A DNA stretch of 64,000 nucleotides from Candidatus Gromoviella agglomerans (GCF_021065005.1 NZ_CP069247.1:525968-589967), one strand, 5' to 3'. Shown: positions 26,533 through 35,584, numbered from the stretch's first letter. Translations and numbers: made by a program. Notes: generated by a model not told the origin, from the sequence alone.

Positions 26533-27708
26533 ATGTTTATTGCAATTACTGATGCATTGACTTCAAAATGGGCTATGCTGATGGCTGTTATATTGGGATT
26601 ATTGTTGCAATTTTATGCTTGTCCTATGAGTGTATCTCACTTATGGGCGTTGAGTTTGATCATAAAGAAGTTCATAATGGCGTGTCTACCATTCATAATG
26701 TTCGGAATTTTGTTCTCTGCACTTGTGAATATAGGTAGTAATGGAATAAAAATTATAATTTTGCTTGGAGTGATGACATTTTTGATTAATTTCTTTGGAT
26801 TTTGGTTTTTGTATCCTGTTGCGAGGTTTACTAATGCCTTTGAAGCAGGAGATGCTGTGAATGGCTTATCCGACATGCTCATTCATGATTCTGCTTGGAG
26901 TTTTGATATTCCTGTATTGGTTGGAAATGGAACTGCTGTTGCTTTAGCTGTAATTGTTTGGCTAATAAGCAGGCAATTTTTTCTTGAAAAATCGATAAAA
27001 ATATCGAAATTCATGAATAATGCTTCATTTTTCTTTTTACAAAGAGTTCTAGGTCCAATGATTTCTCTTTTTGTACTTGGTTTTATATCTAATTTAAACT
27101 TGTCTGGATTTGTTTTACCTATGTTTGGTTCAAATTTAACAGTGCTTTCTATTATTATTTTTTCTCCACTACTTTTTGTATATATCGTATTAGTAATATG
27201 CAATGGATTTAAGGAGGCAGCTCGTAATATGCTAAATATGATGCCTGCTGTTACGATTGCTTTTACTACTATGTCTTCAAGTTTAGCGTTTCCAAAAACA
27301 TGCGAAGGATTAAAAAAGAATAAAGTTCCAGATGACATTATATCGCTTATTCCAGGAGTAATGATGCCATCAACTTTGGGAGATTGTTTTACTATCCCTA
27401 CCCTTATATTTTTCATCTTGTCTGTATTTGGAATGCCGATGTTATCATTTTCTCAGTATTTTATTGCTTCTATTTTTTATTCACTATACAAATACTCAAA
27501 TTGTTGCATTCCAGCAGGGACTATAATGTGTGTTATGCCCGTTATATCGAATTATTGTGGATTTACTGATGAAATGTGCGACCTCATAATGTCTATGAGT
27601 TTAGTTTTTGATTCATTTACTACTGCTGCGAACGCTATGGGACAAGGCACTTTTGGTATAGCATTTAATAGATTTTTCGGTAAACTAATTGTAAAGGGAT
27701 GTGATTGA
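26533..27708 (+). CDS. Dicarboxylate/amino acid:cation symporter (DAACS family)
   Basis: This inner-membrane protein of 391 residues has about eight or nine hydrophobic segments and weak but ordered GltP/DctA landmarks. 'TTMSSSLAFPKTCEGLKK' corresponds to the serine-rich reentrant loop, 'PGVMMPSTLGDCFTIP' to the 'GVN.DGTA.Y' helix, and 'DSFTTAANAMGQG' to the 'DR.RT..NV.GD' helix. The NMDGT residues are not conserved, so the substrate may differ. It overlaps fabH by four bases. It probably imports a host metabolite such as glutamate, aspartate or a C4-dicarboxylate. Confidence 0.75.
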   Translation: MFIAITDALTSKWAMLMAVILGLLLQFYACPMSVSHLWALSLIIKKFIMACLPFIMFGILFSALVNIGSNGIKIIILLGVMTFLINFFGFWFLYPVARFTNAFEAGDAVNGLSDMLIHDSAWSFDIPVLVGNGTAVALAVIVWLISRQFFLEKSIKISKFMNNASFFFLQRVLGPMISLFVLGFISNLNLSGFVLPMFGSNLTVLSIIIFSPLLFVYIVLVICNGFKEAARNMLNMMPAVTIAFTTMSSSLAFPKTCEGLKKNKVPDDIISLIPGVMMPSTLGDCFTIPTLIFFILSVFGMPMLSFSQYFIASIFYSLYKYSNCCIPAGTIMCVMPVISNYCGFTDEMCDLIMSMSLVFDSFTTAANAMGQGTFGIAFNRFFGKLIVKGCD

Positions 27709-28679
27709 TTGTGAGTGTTTTAAGGAGTAAAATTATTGCTTGTGGTGGTTATTTGCCACAAAATGTCGTTACAAATAAAGATTTGGAAAGTGTATTTGAT
27801 ACTACTCATGATTGGATTGTAGAAAGGACAGGAATATTGCAACGTTGTGTTGCTGATGAGTTTGAATATACTTCTCATTTGGCAGTTCATGCCGCAAAAA
27901 ATGCGATTCAAATGGCGTGTATTGATCCTATGTCGATAGATATGATTCTTCTTGCAACTTCAACTCCAGATCATACTTTTCCAGCTACTTCTTCTATTGT
28001 GCAGGCTGCTATAGGAGCGAATAATGCATATGCTTTTGATCTTCAGGCTGTATGTAGTGGTTTTATATTTGCTCTCACTACTGCTGATATGTATATAAGG
28101 CATGGAATGGCAAGTACTGTGGTAGTTATAGGAGCTGAGACATTCAGTCGTATTCTAAATCCTTTGGACAGATCTACAGCAGTGCTTTTTTCTGATGGAG
28201 CTGGTGCAATGATATTGCAAGCAAGTGAAGAAATGAGTGGTGGTCATATTATTGAGAGTGTTCTTCATACGGATGGTAAATGGTACGATGCTCTAAAAAC
28301 ATCTGGTGGGCCTAGTACTACTGGTTATTCTGGGTATGTTGAGATGAATGGCAGGTTAGTTTTTCGTCATGCTGTTGAAAAATTGAGTTCTGTGATTGTT
28401 GAAATCTTGGAGAAATCATCTACTCATATAAATGAAATTGATTGGTTTATTCCTCATCAAGCTAATAAACGGATCATTAATGCTGTTGCAAATAATGTTA
28501 ATATTGATCAATCAAAAATCATATATACTGGAGATATGCATGCTAACACATCTGCTGCATCTGTGCCGCTTGCATTTGACCAAGCATTTCGCCAAGGCAA
28601 GGTAAAAAAGGGTGATATTGTCTTGTTTGAGTCTTTTGGTGCTGGTTTCTCTTGGGGAGCAATTTTGGCTAAAATTTGA
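27705..28679 (+). CDS. fabH: 3-oxoacyl-ACP synthase III
   Basis: FabH starts fatty acid synthesis by condensing acetyl-CoA with malonyl-ACP. The 324-residue protein has the catalytic triad: cysteine in 'LQAVCSGF' (about 117), histidine in 'WFIPHQANKRI' and asparagine in 'HANTSAAS'. 'DTTHDWIVERTGI' near the N-terminus is also typical. The TTG at 27705 is best placed after AAAGGGA; GTG at 27711 is possible. The usual neighbours plsX and ihfA are not adjacent. Confidence 0.96.
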   Translation: MIVSVLRSKIIACGGYLPQNVVTNKDLESVFDTTHDWIVERTGILQRCVADEFEYTSHLAVHAAKNAIQMACIDPMSIDMILLATSTPDHTFPATSSIVQAAIGANNAYAFDLQAVCSGFIFALTTADMYIRHGMASTVVVIGAETFSRILNPLDRSTAVLFSDGAGAMILQASEEMSGGHIIESVLHTDGKWYDALKTSGGPSTTGYSGYVEMNGRLVFRHAVEKLSSVIVEILEKSSTHINEIDWFIPHQANKRIINAVANNVNIDQSKIIYTGDMHANTSAASVPLAFDQAFRQGKVKKGDIVLFESFGAGFSWGAILAKI

Positions 28680-28907
28680 TTGTTGATTTTTGCGAACATA
28701 AAGGCAGTTTTGCTTTTGCGTCATAATGATTTGACTGTTTGGTAAAGATTATGTTCTAACGAGTTCTTTCGATTGACTAAATCTCTCATCATATATCTTC
28801 TAAATAGAGTCTTTTATAATATTCTCGTATCTTGGCAATGGTTGAAACAGTTTATTTCAATTTACACTATAGTCTCTGCATTTACTTGAAATTATTATAG
28901 TTTAGAC

Positions 28908-29594
28908 TTAATCTTTTTTTATTGAATGAGAGAATATATCGTGTTCTTCCCATCCACGTATATCCAATTCTACTCGATGAGGGAGGAAATCCAAGCATTT
29001 CTGTAGTAACTCTAATCTATTTTCTCTCTTAAGAATTTTATTTAACTCTGCTCTCAATTTATGCAAATACAAAACGTCTTTAGCTGCATATTCCTTCTGT
29101 TCTGGAGATAATTCACTTGCACCCCAGTATGAAGATGATTCAGTCTTTGATAGTTCGATTCCTAATAATTGCCTACAAACTTCTTTCAATCCATGACGAT
29201 CAGTGTATGTCAGAGCTAGATATGAGGCAATTTTTGTGCAATATACATTCTGACAAAGTATTCCAAATGTTTTGTACAAAATAGCGATATCAAACCTTGC
29301 ATAATGAAATATTTTTTGAATTTTCGAATCTTCCAATAACCTTATTAGATTTTTAGGTTGATTGACATTAGGAGCAATCTGAATCAAATAAGCCATATCA
29401 TCTCCAAAACAGAGCTGTACAAGGCAAAGTCGATCACGTATATGGTTTAATCCCATGGCCTCAGTGTCTATTGCAACTGAATCTCCAGAAAAACTGAAAT
29501 CGTTGGGCAAGTCTTCCTTATATACTTTGATGTTATCGTGATGAATAAAGTGGTGATTGAAAGTTCTGGACATGATATATGAATTAATTTGCAT
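28908..29594 (-). CDS. rnd: Ribonuclease D-like 3'-5' exonuclease
   Basis: This DEDD-family exonuclease domain protein of 228 residues has 'VAIDTEAMGL' (DxE), 'IFHYARFDIAIL' and 'YAAKDVLYL' (Yx3D), the catalytic acidic set. It lacks the HRDC domains of full-length RNase D and matches the short alphaproteobacterial form (about 205 residues). ATG 29573 would remove seven N-terminal residues and is a possible start. Likely substrates are tRNA or rRNA 3' ends. A 228-base gene-free gap separates it from fabH. Confidence 0.88.
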   Translation of the reverse strand: MQINSYIMSRTFNHHFIHHDNIKVYKEDLPNDFSFSGDSVAIDTEAMGLNHIRDRLCLVQLCFGDDMAYLIQIAPNVNQPKNLIRLLEDSKIQKIFHYARFDIAILYKTFGILCQNVYCTKIASYLALTYTDRHGLKEVCRQLLGIELSKTESSSYWGASELSPEQKEYAAKDVLYLHKLRAELNKILKRENRLELLQKCLDFLPHRVELDIRGWEEHDIFSHSIKKD

Positions 29595-29695
29595 GAATTA
29601 TACATTTTAATGTATTATTTCGCAATTCTTGCTAGTGAAATGTCTATTTTATTGGGCTTCATAAGCCTTGATTTGTGTTTAACTTAGAATAAATA

Positions 29696-30067
29696 TTAAT
29701 CCAAATCATATACTTGCAGTTCTGAAAAATTTGTCTTCAATTCTGAGAGAATATCTTTAAGGTTATTTTCTTTGGAAGAATTGTAAAAAATCCATGATTC
29801 AAAAGCAAAGTTATACGTGTTTTTCAATTCAGATAATTCAAAGCTCCAAGCAATTCCAGTTTTTTCTATTAGAAACAGCTTAAATTTGTCGATAATTTGT
29901 TGATTTTTTTCGCAGAAAAATATTATATGTCCATATTTAAATTCAATTAAGAAAAAGTCATTAAGTATAAATGAGTATAATATTGGTTCACGAGACTCTC
30001 TCACAAGGATTACGATTTCTTCAAATCTGGACTTCTCATTGAGGACTATTCGTTCGTTTAAGATCAT
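29696..30067 (-). CDS. DnaX tau C-terminal domain, -1 frame continuation of dnaX
   Basis: The frame begins with an ATG at 30067, but it is open back to the T9 run that ends dnaX. Its product 'RFEEIVILVRESREPILYSFILNDFFLIEFKYGHIIFFCEKNQQIIDKF..FLIEKTGIAWSFELSE' resembles the C-terminal domain of alphaproteobacterial DnaX tau ('F..LV.L.RE.R...L...L...V.LV.FE.GRIEF......L...L...L...TG..W.V.LS'). If the reading frame shifts by -1 at 30139, the fusion is 518 residues, a normal tau length. As a separate gene it would have no known function. The 24 codons between the slip site and ATG contain no stop. Confidence 0.75.
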   Translation of the reverse strand: MILNERIVLNEKSRFEEIVILVRESREPILYSFILNDFFLIEFKYGHIIFFCEKNQQIIDKFKLFLIEKTGIAWSFELSELKNTYNFAFESWIFYNSSKENNLKDILSELKTNFSELQVYDLD

Positions 30068-30135
30068 AATAGAAGGCTTTTTGCTCGCTGTTTCGTAACT
30101 GGTGTTTTCATTAATAGTATTATTGGTGTTTTTGT

Positions 30136-31251
30136 TTAAAAAAAAACACTCTTATTATCTTTGAAACTTATAGAATTTGATTCTAAGTATAGTATTCTTA
30201 TTAGAATTATCTCAAACGCAGAAGTCGCATCAGAAGCTGTTTTTATGTCTTTTTCACCGCTTAGAAGCATGCTCCAGATTCTTAATAAATCGTCAAGTTT
30301 ATATTTTTGTAAAAGTTGGTCGTAATCTTTGCTCCATTCATGTGGTGTTTCATATGATCCAATTTTGCTATCATCAGCTTTTGCCTTTACAGCGTAAGAC
30401 ATTATATCAAGCAGATCATGAATTACTTGAATTGGACTAAACCTTTCTTTTGTTTCATCAAATATTTGAAGAAGATTTTGCATATCACCTTCCAATATAC
30501 AGCGAAAAATTCCCATTACAAGCGCATAATCGATCAAAAACACTTGATTTATGTTTGAAGTATCGATTGTATCTGATGTTGTTGACAAAATTATTTGTTC
30601 TAGCATAGATAGTGCATCTCTCATTGATCCTTCCGATCGTTTGCATATTATTTTCAGAGCATCTTCACTTACTTTTTTTCCTTCCAAACTGCATATTTCT
30701 TTAAGATGAATTAGCATGTCATTTGGTTTTATAATCTCAAGTTCAAAGTCCATGCATCTGGATATTATCGTAGATGGAACTTTGTTTAATTCTGTAGTCG
30801 CAAAGATGAATTTTACGTGAATTGGGGGTTCTTCGATTATTTTGAGCAAAGCATTGAATGCACTTTTAGATAGCATATGCACTTCATCAATTATGAACAC
30901 CTTATATGTTAAATGAGTAGGAGAATAGTAGCTGCTATCTATGATTTTGCGAACATCATCAACTCCTGTATTGCTCGCGGCGTCTATTTCAATTATATCA
31001 ACACTTGACTTATCCAAACAGGCTTTGCATTGATTACATGGTAAAGTTTGTCCATTTACATTCAAGCAGTTGAAAGCTCTTGCCAAAATGCGTGCTAGAG
31101 TGGTTTTACCAGTACCTCTAATGCCAGAAAAAATAAACGCACTGGGTAACATTTTTGATCTTATACCATTTTTGATAATTTCAATTACTATATTTTGACC
31201 AACAACCTTCTCTATGCAATCGGGACGATATTTTAAAAACAAGCTACTCAT
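30136..31251 (-). CDS. dnaX: DNA polymerase III clamp-loader subunit gamma (short dnaX product)
   Basis: DnaX is the ATPase of the sliding-clamp loader. The 371-residue zero-frame product has Walker A GIRGTGKT (43-50), a four-cysteine zinc site (about 62, 72, 75, 78), 'IIDEVHMLSKSAFNALLKIIEEPP', and SRC at about 163-165, followed by the collar domain. It ends GTT TTT TTT TAA inside nine T on the coding strand (30138-30146 as A on the plus strand). This is the heptamer T TTT TTT, followed by a stop. The SRP RNA gene lies just upstream on the same strand. The tau tail is in the -1 frame (29696-30139). Confidence 0.95.
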   Translation of the reverse strand: MSSLFLKYRPDCIEKVVGQNIVIEIIKNGIRSKMLPSAFIFSGIRGTGKTTLARILARAFNCLNVNGQTLPCNQCKACLDKSSVDIIEIDAASNTGVDDVRKIIDSSYYSPTHLTYKVFIIDEVHMLSKSAFNALLKIIEEPPIHVKFIFATTELNKVPSTIISRCMDFELEIIKPNDMLIHLKEICSLEGKKVSEDALKIICKRSEGSMRDALSMLEQIILSTTSDTIDTSNINQVFLIDYALVMGIFRCILEGDMQNLLQIFDETKERFSPIQVIHDLLDIMSYAVKAKADDSKIGSYETPHEWSKDYDQLLQKYKLDDLLRIWSMLLSGEKDIKTASDATSAFEIILIRILYLESNSISFKDNKSVFF

Positions 31252-31276
31252 TGAACCCTCTCTTTATCAAATAAAC

Positions 31277-31366
31277 GGGCTATTTTACGGACCTGTTCTT
31301 CAATTTCTTGTCTGCTTTCTTCCGAATCTGAACCATTAAAAAGAGAAAAACACCCCGAAACAACCC
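31277..31366 (-). ncRNA. ffs: 4.5S signal recognition particle RNA
   Basis: On the minus strand the motif CAGATTCGGAAGAAAGCAG matches the SRP RNA core CAGGTCCGGAAGGAAGCAG. Changes fall in paired positions, so the GGAA tetraloop stem is kept. Outward, TGTTTTTC pairs with GAAGAACA, CGG with CCG, and GGGTTGTTT with AAAATAGCCC (with G-U pairs), giving one long hairpin of about 90 nt. It lies directly upstream of dnaX on the same strand, a position seen for this RNA in other bacteria. The ends are set by the terminal stem and are approximate. Confidence 0.82.
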
Positions 31367-31372
31367 AAATCG

Positions 31373-31401
31373 ATCATACACTTTATTTTATTCTTTTTAA
31401 A
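31373..31401 (-). promoter_or_regulatory. Predicted promoter of the SRP RNA gene
   Basis: On the minus strand TTTAAA (31396-31401) and TATGAT (31373-31378) are separated by 17 bases. The start point would fall about seven bases on, at the first G of the RNA's terminal stem (31366). The -35 overlaps the stop codon of the upstream AsmA-like gene. The promoter may also serve dnaX. Confidence 0.55.
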
Positions 31402-34400
31402 TACTCGTTTGAGATTTTATTCTGTATTGATTTTTTACTTTTTTAAATTTTTGCTTCATAAAGTGAAATAGAAATATGCTTGATGGTTGAACTTTCTTTG
31501 ATGGATTATCAATTGATCCTGATATACGATATGCCATGCTTATGATTCCTTTACCTTTGTGGCTTATTATATTTAAGAGAGGTACCTGACCGATCATGAA
31601 TGACACGCCATAAAATGGAATGATATCTCCTTTCCATTTTAAAAATTTCCTTGTATTTGTGTTGATTAATCCTTCTCCTGTGATGCAAATATCTAGGAAA
31701 TTTATTGCAAAGTTTTCAATTTCGTACACATTATCTTCTTTTAAATTTAATTTGACTTTGCAGTTTGTTTTTACGTACGATCGAAAGAAATGCTGAATAC
31801 TGAAGCCAGACACTATGTGGCTTATGAAATTTATTAACAGATTGTTATTGAGTAAATTGAGTTTTGCGTCATATATTTCTGCTTCAATGCTAACTTTATT
31901 TTTAGCATTTTTGTAAATTTTCATTAGAAGAATTCCGCTAAAGAAAGAATCAAATTCTGTCATAAATTGCAGTATTGCTCCGGCTTTTGTTGAGTAAATA
32001 TTTATCGTATCATCATTATCCATGAATATATATCCGTTAAAACTCTTATCTTTTGTGATTTTATGATTTGTCTTTAATTTAAAAATTTTCTTCCACCAAG
32101 GATACTTTGTACTTTCTTGAGAAATTACTGTTCCATCAAAATTGCCATATAAATTGGTAATTTTCTTGAAACGACCGTCGTACATCATTTTAATATATAA
32201 ATCTTTTATCTCTCCTCTAGGAGAAAGTATTTTTTTGCAATTTAAACTGATAAATGTCGGCTTGTCTTTCTCAGTATTTTTATAATCAAAGAAGTTTATA
32301 TTGAAATTGGAGCATTCTCCAAAAGATAGCATTCTAAGTACAAAGTTGTAATCTGCAAAAGGAATTTTTAAATTTAGATATTTATTGTTTTTGGAAATGA
32401 AATGAATATCTACAGGTACTCTGCTCCTTTCCAGGTTGTTATCAAAAATATATGTTTTTAAGAAAGCCTCATAAGAGTCAAAATTATCATTGAATGATAT
32501 TGTTCCGCTAATAATTTGATATGGAGAAGTATTCCTTATCTTTAAATAATCCTTTGGAATCTGATGATTTTTCCTGATTTCTCTATGATTTTGCTGTGAA
32601 ATTTCAGTGTTTGAATGAGGAAAAAGTTCGATAAATATGTCGTCTATTTTGTCTATCCATGAAGCATGAACTGTCAATATTTTAAATGCATTTGTCGATG
32701 AGATATCAATATAAAATTCGTCAAAAAGTTTCTTTTTTATATTTGCGTAAGGAATGAAAAATTTTGAATCGTTGAAATCGATTCTTCCTATCCACTCGCG
32801 ATTTTTAAAGGAAAGAACTCCGCGAATGATCGAATTTTTGTCAAAATATTGAACGAAATTTAATCTTAATTTTGCTAAATCTTCCATATTGAGTTGTACA
32901 TTCATTTGAGCGATGTCATCATTTTTAGAAAAAATCTTTAAAAATTTTACTTTGTTTGAGTTGCACAATAAGTATATTTCTTGATTTAAAGGTTTGTTAT
33001 AGTCCTTTAATCTCAATAAAAATTCGATATCGTTAAGAGGAAACATGGCATCAAGTATATTAAATTCAATCTTTGAGCAAAATCCTTGTATTGCTAGACT
33101 TTGATTATTTAGATCCATTTTAAGATTTAGCCTGAGTTTCTCTTGTCCATGAATTCTGTTTAAAATGTTTATGCTAAAGTTATATTTTGTAAGGAATTTT
33201 TTTGCTATATTTATAGCGGTTTTCTGTGATAGATTTGTATATAAATTTAAGCAAGTTTTATCAAAGTTAAATTCTTCCAAATTGAAATCAGATAAGTGAA
33301 TTTCTCCGCAGTTTAGTTTTTGTGCGCAAAAATAGGCTCGAGATATCTGGTGTTTTAGTGTGTGATCGTAAAATTTTCCATTTCCTTGAACGAAAATATT
33401 TAAGTTGTTAACCTTGAAGAAAATTTCTAACATCTCATACGAGAATTGGAGGTTTGAGATCTTAAAATCGTTTTGTAGATTAAAGTAACCGTTCAATGAT
33501 TTAAACTGTAAAGTTTCAAATGGAAATTGCATGTTTTGTAAAATATTACTTACTAACTCTTTATTGATATAAAAAATATCACATATATCACTTTTCAATT
33601 TGTTTAGATTGAAATTCTCTACTCTGAAAAAAGTTGTATTTTGTGGATTTTCTCCACTTGTCATACCAGATTGTGGATTTTTAGACTGTATTATAAAGAT
33701 TATGTCATTTATTCTGGCGTATATATTTTGGAAAAATAAGGTGCTGTTGATTTTGTTCACTATCCCTTTGAGGGCAAAATCCTTTGATTCTATGTTAAAA
33801 AAGGTCGATAATTTTGATAAGTCAAAATTAAGATCTATTTTGATTATCTCTTTCATTTTTTCATCCAATATACTTGTATTTATGATTTTTTTATTGAAAA
33901 ATCCATTTGCTAAAATTAATTTTTTATCAATTTTCATGCTAGATATGAAAATGGAATTGCCATTTTTTTCTTTTAAGCGCTTATATTCAAGATTAGTTAT
34001 TTGTAATCTGTTAATGAATATTAATTCATGTGATTTGATTTTTCTAATAAAATGAAATATGTTGCTGATATCGATTTTATCTTTTTTAAAAAACTTTAAT
34101 TTTGTGCAGGATATAGATGCTTTAATGTTCTTTAATCTTGCAATTGTGTTGTGTCTTGTATCTTCTTCTGTGTGTGGGCCATTTTGGTTGAATCTTCGAT
34201 TTAATGATAAGTCCTTGATGTATATAGTTATGTCGTCAAACCAATTTTTTTTGATAGATATGCCAGAGCAGTATATTATTAATTTATCATCAAAAAATTC
34301 CCTATTTACGTAAGGAATGTCGATAAAAGGCCATGGAAAAACGAATGATATAGCAAGAGATATCATTGTATATATTAATCTATGCTTTATCAATTGAATG

Positions 34401-34405
34401 AGCAA
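31397..34405 (-). CDS. AsmA/YhdP-like inner-membrane-anchored protein
   Basis: AsmA-like proteins such as YhdP are inner-membrane-anchored, span the periplasm and are implicated in lipid transport to the outer membrane. The 1002-residue product has one N-terminal membrane segment (about 8-30) and a long beta-rich body. Its C-terminal region 'WKGDIIPFYGVSFMIGQVPLLNIISHKGKGIISMAYRISGSIDNPSKKVQPSS' follows the YhdP pattern 'G.IVP.Y.LN..LG.IPLLG.LL.G..GEG.....Y.V.G...DP...VNP'. The family is usually 1000-1300 residues. The middle is highly diverged and Lys/Asn/Ile-rich. It ends within the ffs promoter. Confidence 0.72.
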   Translation of the reverse strand: MLIQLIKHRLIYTMISLAISFVFPWPFIDIPYVNREFFDDKLIIYCSGISIKKNWFDDITIYIKDLSLNRRFNQNGPHTEEDTRHNTIARLKNIKASISCTKLKFFKKDKIDISNIFHFIRKIKSHELIFINRLQITNLEYKRLKEKNGNSIFISSMKIDKKLILANGFFNKKIINTSILDEKMKEIIKIDLNFDLSKLSTFFNIESKDFALKGIVNKINSTLFFQNIYARINDIIFIIQSKNPQSGMTSGENPQNTTFFRVENFNLNKLKSDICDIFYINKELVSNILQNMQFPFETLQFKSLNGYFNLQNDFKISNLQFSYEMLEIFFKVNNLNIFVQGNGKFYDHTLKHQISRAYFCAQKLNCGEIHLSDFNLEEFNFDKTCLNLYTNLSQKTAINIAKKFLTKYNFSINILNRIHGQEKLRLNLKMDLNNQSLAIQGFCSKIEFNILDAMFPLNDIEFLLRLKDYNKPLNQEIYLLCNSNKVKFLKIFSKNDDIAQMNVQLNMEDLAKLRLNFVQYFDKNSIIRGVLSFKNREWIGRIDFNDSKFFIPYANIKKKLFDEFYIDISSTNAFKILTVHASWIDKIDDIFIELFPHSNTEISQQNHREIRKNHQIPKDYLKIRNTSPYQIISGTISFNDNFDSYEAFLKTYIFDNNLERSRVPVDIHFISKNNKYLNLKIPFADYNFVLRMLSFGECSNFNINFFDYKNTEKDKPTFISLNCKKILSPRGEIKDLYIKMMYDGRFKKITNLYGNFDGTVISQESTKYPWWKKIFKLKTNHKITKDKSFNGYIFMDNDDTINIYSTKAGAILQFMTEFDSFFSGILLMKIYKNAKNKVSIEAEIYDAKLNLLNNNLLINFISHIVSGFSIQHFFRSYVKTNCKVKLNLKEDNVYEIENFAINFLDICITGEGLINTNTRKFLKWKGDIIPFYGVSFMIGQVPLLNIISHKGKGIISMAYRISGSIDNPSKKVQPSSIFLFHFMKQKFKKVKNQYRIKSQTSI

Positions 34406-34536
34406 TCAAGTCTATGATAATGATACTCTAGAAAATGTAGTTAGATAAGTGATATTGGTGCAAATTTTGCTAAATTAAAGGATATCAAGTAGGTGAATAT
34501 TTACAAAATGCCCAATCGGTAATAGAATCTCACTAA

Positions 34537-34610
34537 GGCGGGGTAGCTCAGTTGGTTAGAGCAGCGGAATCATAATCCGTTTGTCGGGGGTTCAAATCCC
34601 TCCTCCGCTA
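34537..34610 (+). tRNA. tRNA-Met, elongator (anticodon CAT)
   Basis: Acceptor GGCGGGG pairs with CTCCGCT, D arm GCTCAGTTGGTTAGAGC, anticodon stem GCGGA/TCCGT with loop ATCATAA (anticodon CAT), and T arm GGGGGTTCAAATCCCTC. The discriminator is A and no CCA is encoded. The sequence resembles alphaproteobacterial elongator tRNA-Met rather than tRNA-Ile2 or initiator tRNA (the first pair is G-U, not the unpaired C-A of initiators). Confidence 0.9.
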
Positions 34611-34615
34611 GTACT

Positions 34616-34924
34616 TTATCTGACTAAGGTCAGGCTTTGTCTATTTACTTTGTGCTTTAGATTTACTGATGGTTTGAATTTTAAGATTTTCTTTTCTTCA
34701 AGTCTTATTTTATCTCCTGTTTTTGGATTAGTTCCACTTCTCTCTGGTCGATGACTTATCACGAATTTTCCAAATGATGAGATATTTAGAGACCCACTAT
34801 CTTTTAGTGCTGCGCAAACTGAAAATATTATTTCTTTTAGAAAAACGGAAGCCTCTTCTTTTGATAGGTTGAATTTATTGACTAAAATTTTTATTAAATC
34901 GGCTCTGGTGATTGATTTTGACAT
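34616..34924 (-). CDS. ihfA: Integration host factor alpha-type DNA-binding protein
   Basis: HU/IHF proteins bend DNA. The 102-residue product has 'ITRADLIKILVNKFNLSKEEAS', 'LNISSFGKFVISHRPERSGTNPKTGDKI' and 'LKFKPSVNLKHKVN'. The threonine/arginine-rich start and the R.RNPKTG pattern with S(FG) favour IHF-alpha. A second family member at 45448 looks like the beta chain, so the two may form a heterodimer. It ends five bases after tRNA-Met on the opposite strand. Confidence 0.85.
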   Translation of the reverse strand: MSKSITRADLIKILVNKFNLSKEEASVFLKEIIFSVCAALKDSGSLNISSFGKFVISHRPERSGTNPKTGDKIRLEEKKILKFKPSVNLKHKVNRQSLTLVR

Positions 34925-35007
34925 TTTTTTATAAAAAAAGATGATGTATAGAATCTATTACTTTCGAATTTAATTTAAGATTAAAATTAACAATAAAATG
35001 ATGTATC

Positions 35008-35535
35008 ATGAATGAGAAGTTGTTTTTTTTAATATCCATGTTGGATATACTATTTTTGTTTATTTTATCTCTTGTGCTTTTGAAAATATTTTTCAAATCA
35101 ACAAAATTTCATTATTCTACCAATTTAGTTAAGCGTGCCAGTAACATAAAAATCGAACCAAATCTTGAAGATAATGAATTAAAGTTAATAGATCAAGAAA
35201 AGTTTTTGCTCTATGCTTCAGACCTTGTAACTAAGGTATGGCAAGCTTTTTCACTTGGAGATATGGAATATATGAATGAAATTCTAATAAAAGATTCTGT
35301 TAAACGGAGCATATCTGCTAAGATGTCCATGTACAGTAAAAGAGCTACTTTACTTAAGCAAATATCATATCGAATTAAGTCAATTACAAAAAATGATGAT
35401 AGCTTTTTTATTGAAACTACATTCATAAATGAGTTACGTGATGCTAGTCGTACTTATAAGAGTATTGAAGATTGGTCATTTACTCGAAAAAAGACTGATA
35501 GTCAGTGGGAGCTGATTTACGTGTCTGCATTCTAA
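35008..35535 (+). CDS. Tim44-like domain protein (TimA-like)
   Basis: Alphaproteobacterial TimA proteins share the Tim44 domain of the mitochondrial import motor and are membrane-anchored. The 175-residue product has an N-terminal membrane segment (about 8-28). Its C-terminal domain runs 'FLLYASDLVTKVWQAFSLGDMEYMNEILIKDSVKRSISAKMSMYSKRATLL....DASRTYKSIEDWSFTRKKTDSQWELIYVSAF', following the Tim44 pattern of 'AF..GD...L..LL' and 'v.D.W.F.R......W.L..V'. It is shorter than usual (about 220). The function is inferred only from the fold. Confidence 0.65.
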   Translation: MNEKLFFLISMLDILFLFILSLVLLKIFFKSTKFHYSTNLVKRASNIKIEPNLEDNELKLIDQEKFLLYASDLVTKVWQAFSLGDMEYMNEILIKDSVKRSISAKMSMYSKRATLLKQISYRIKSITKNDDSFFIETTFINELRDASRTYKSIEDWSFTRKKTDSQWELIYVSAF

Positions 35536-35584
35536 TTTGAATGACACTTCCTGTGATGAAGCTTGTAATAATCGCACTTCATTT

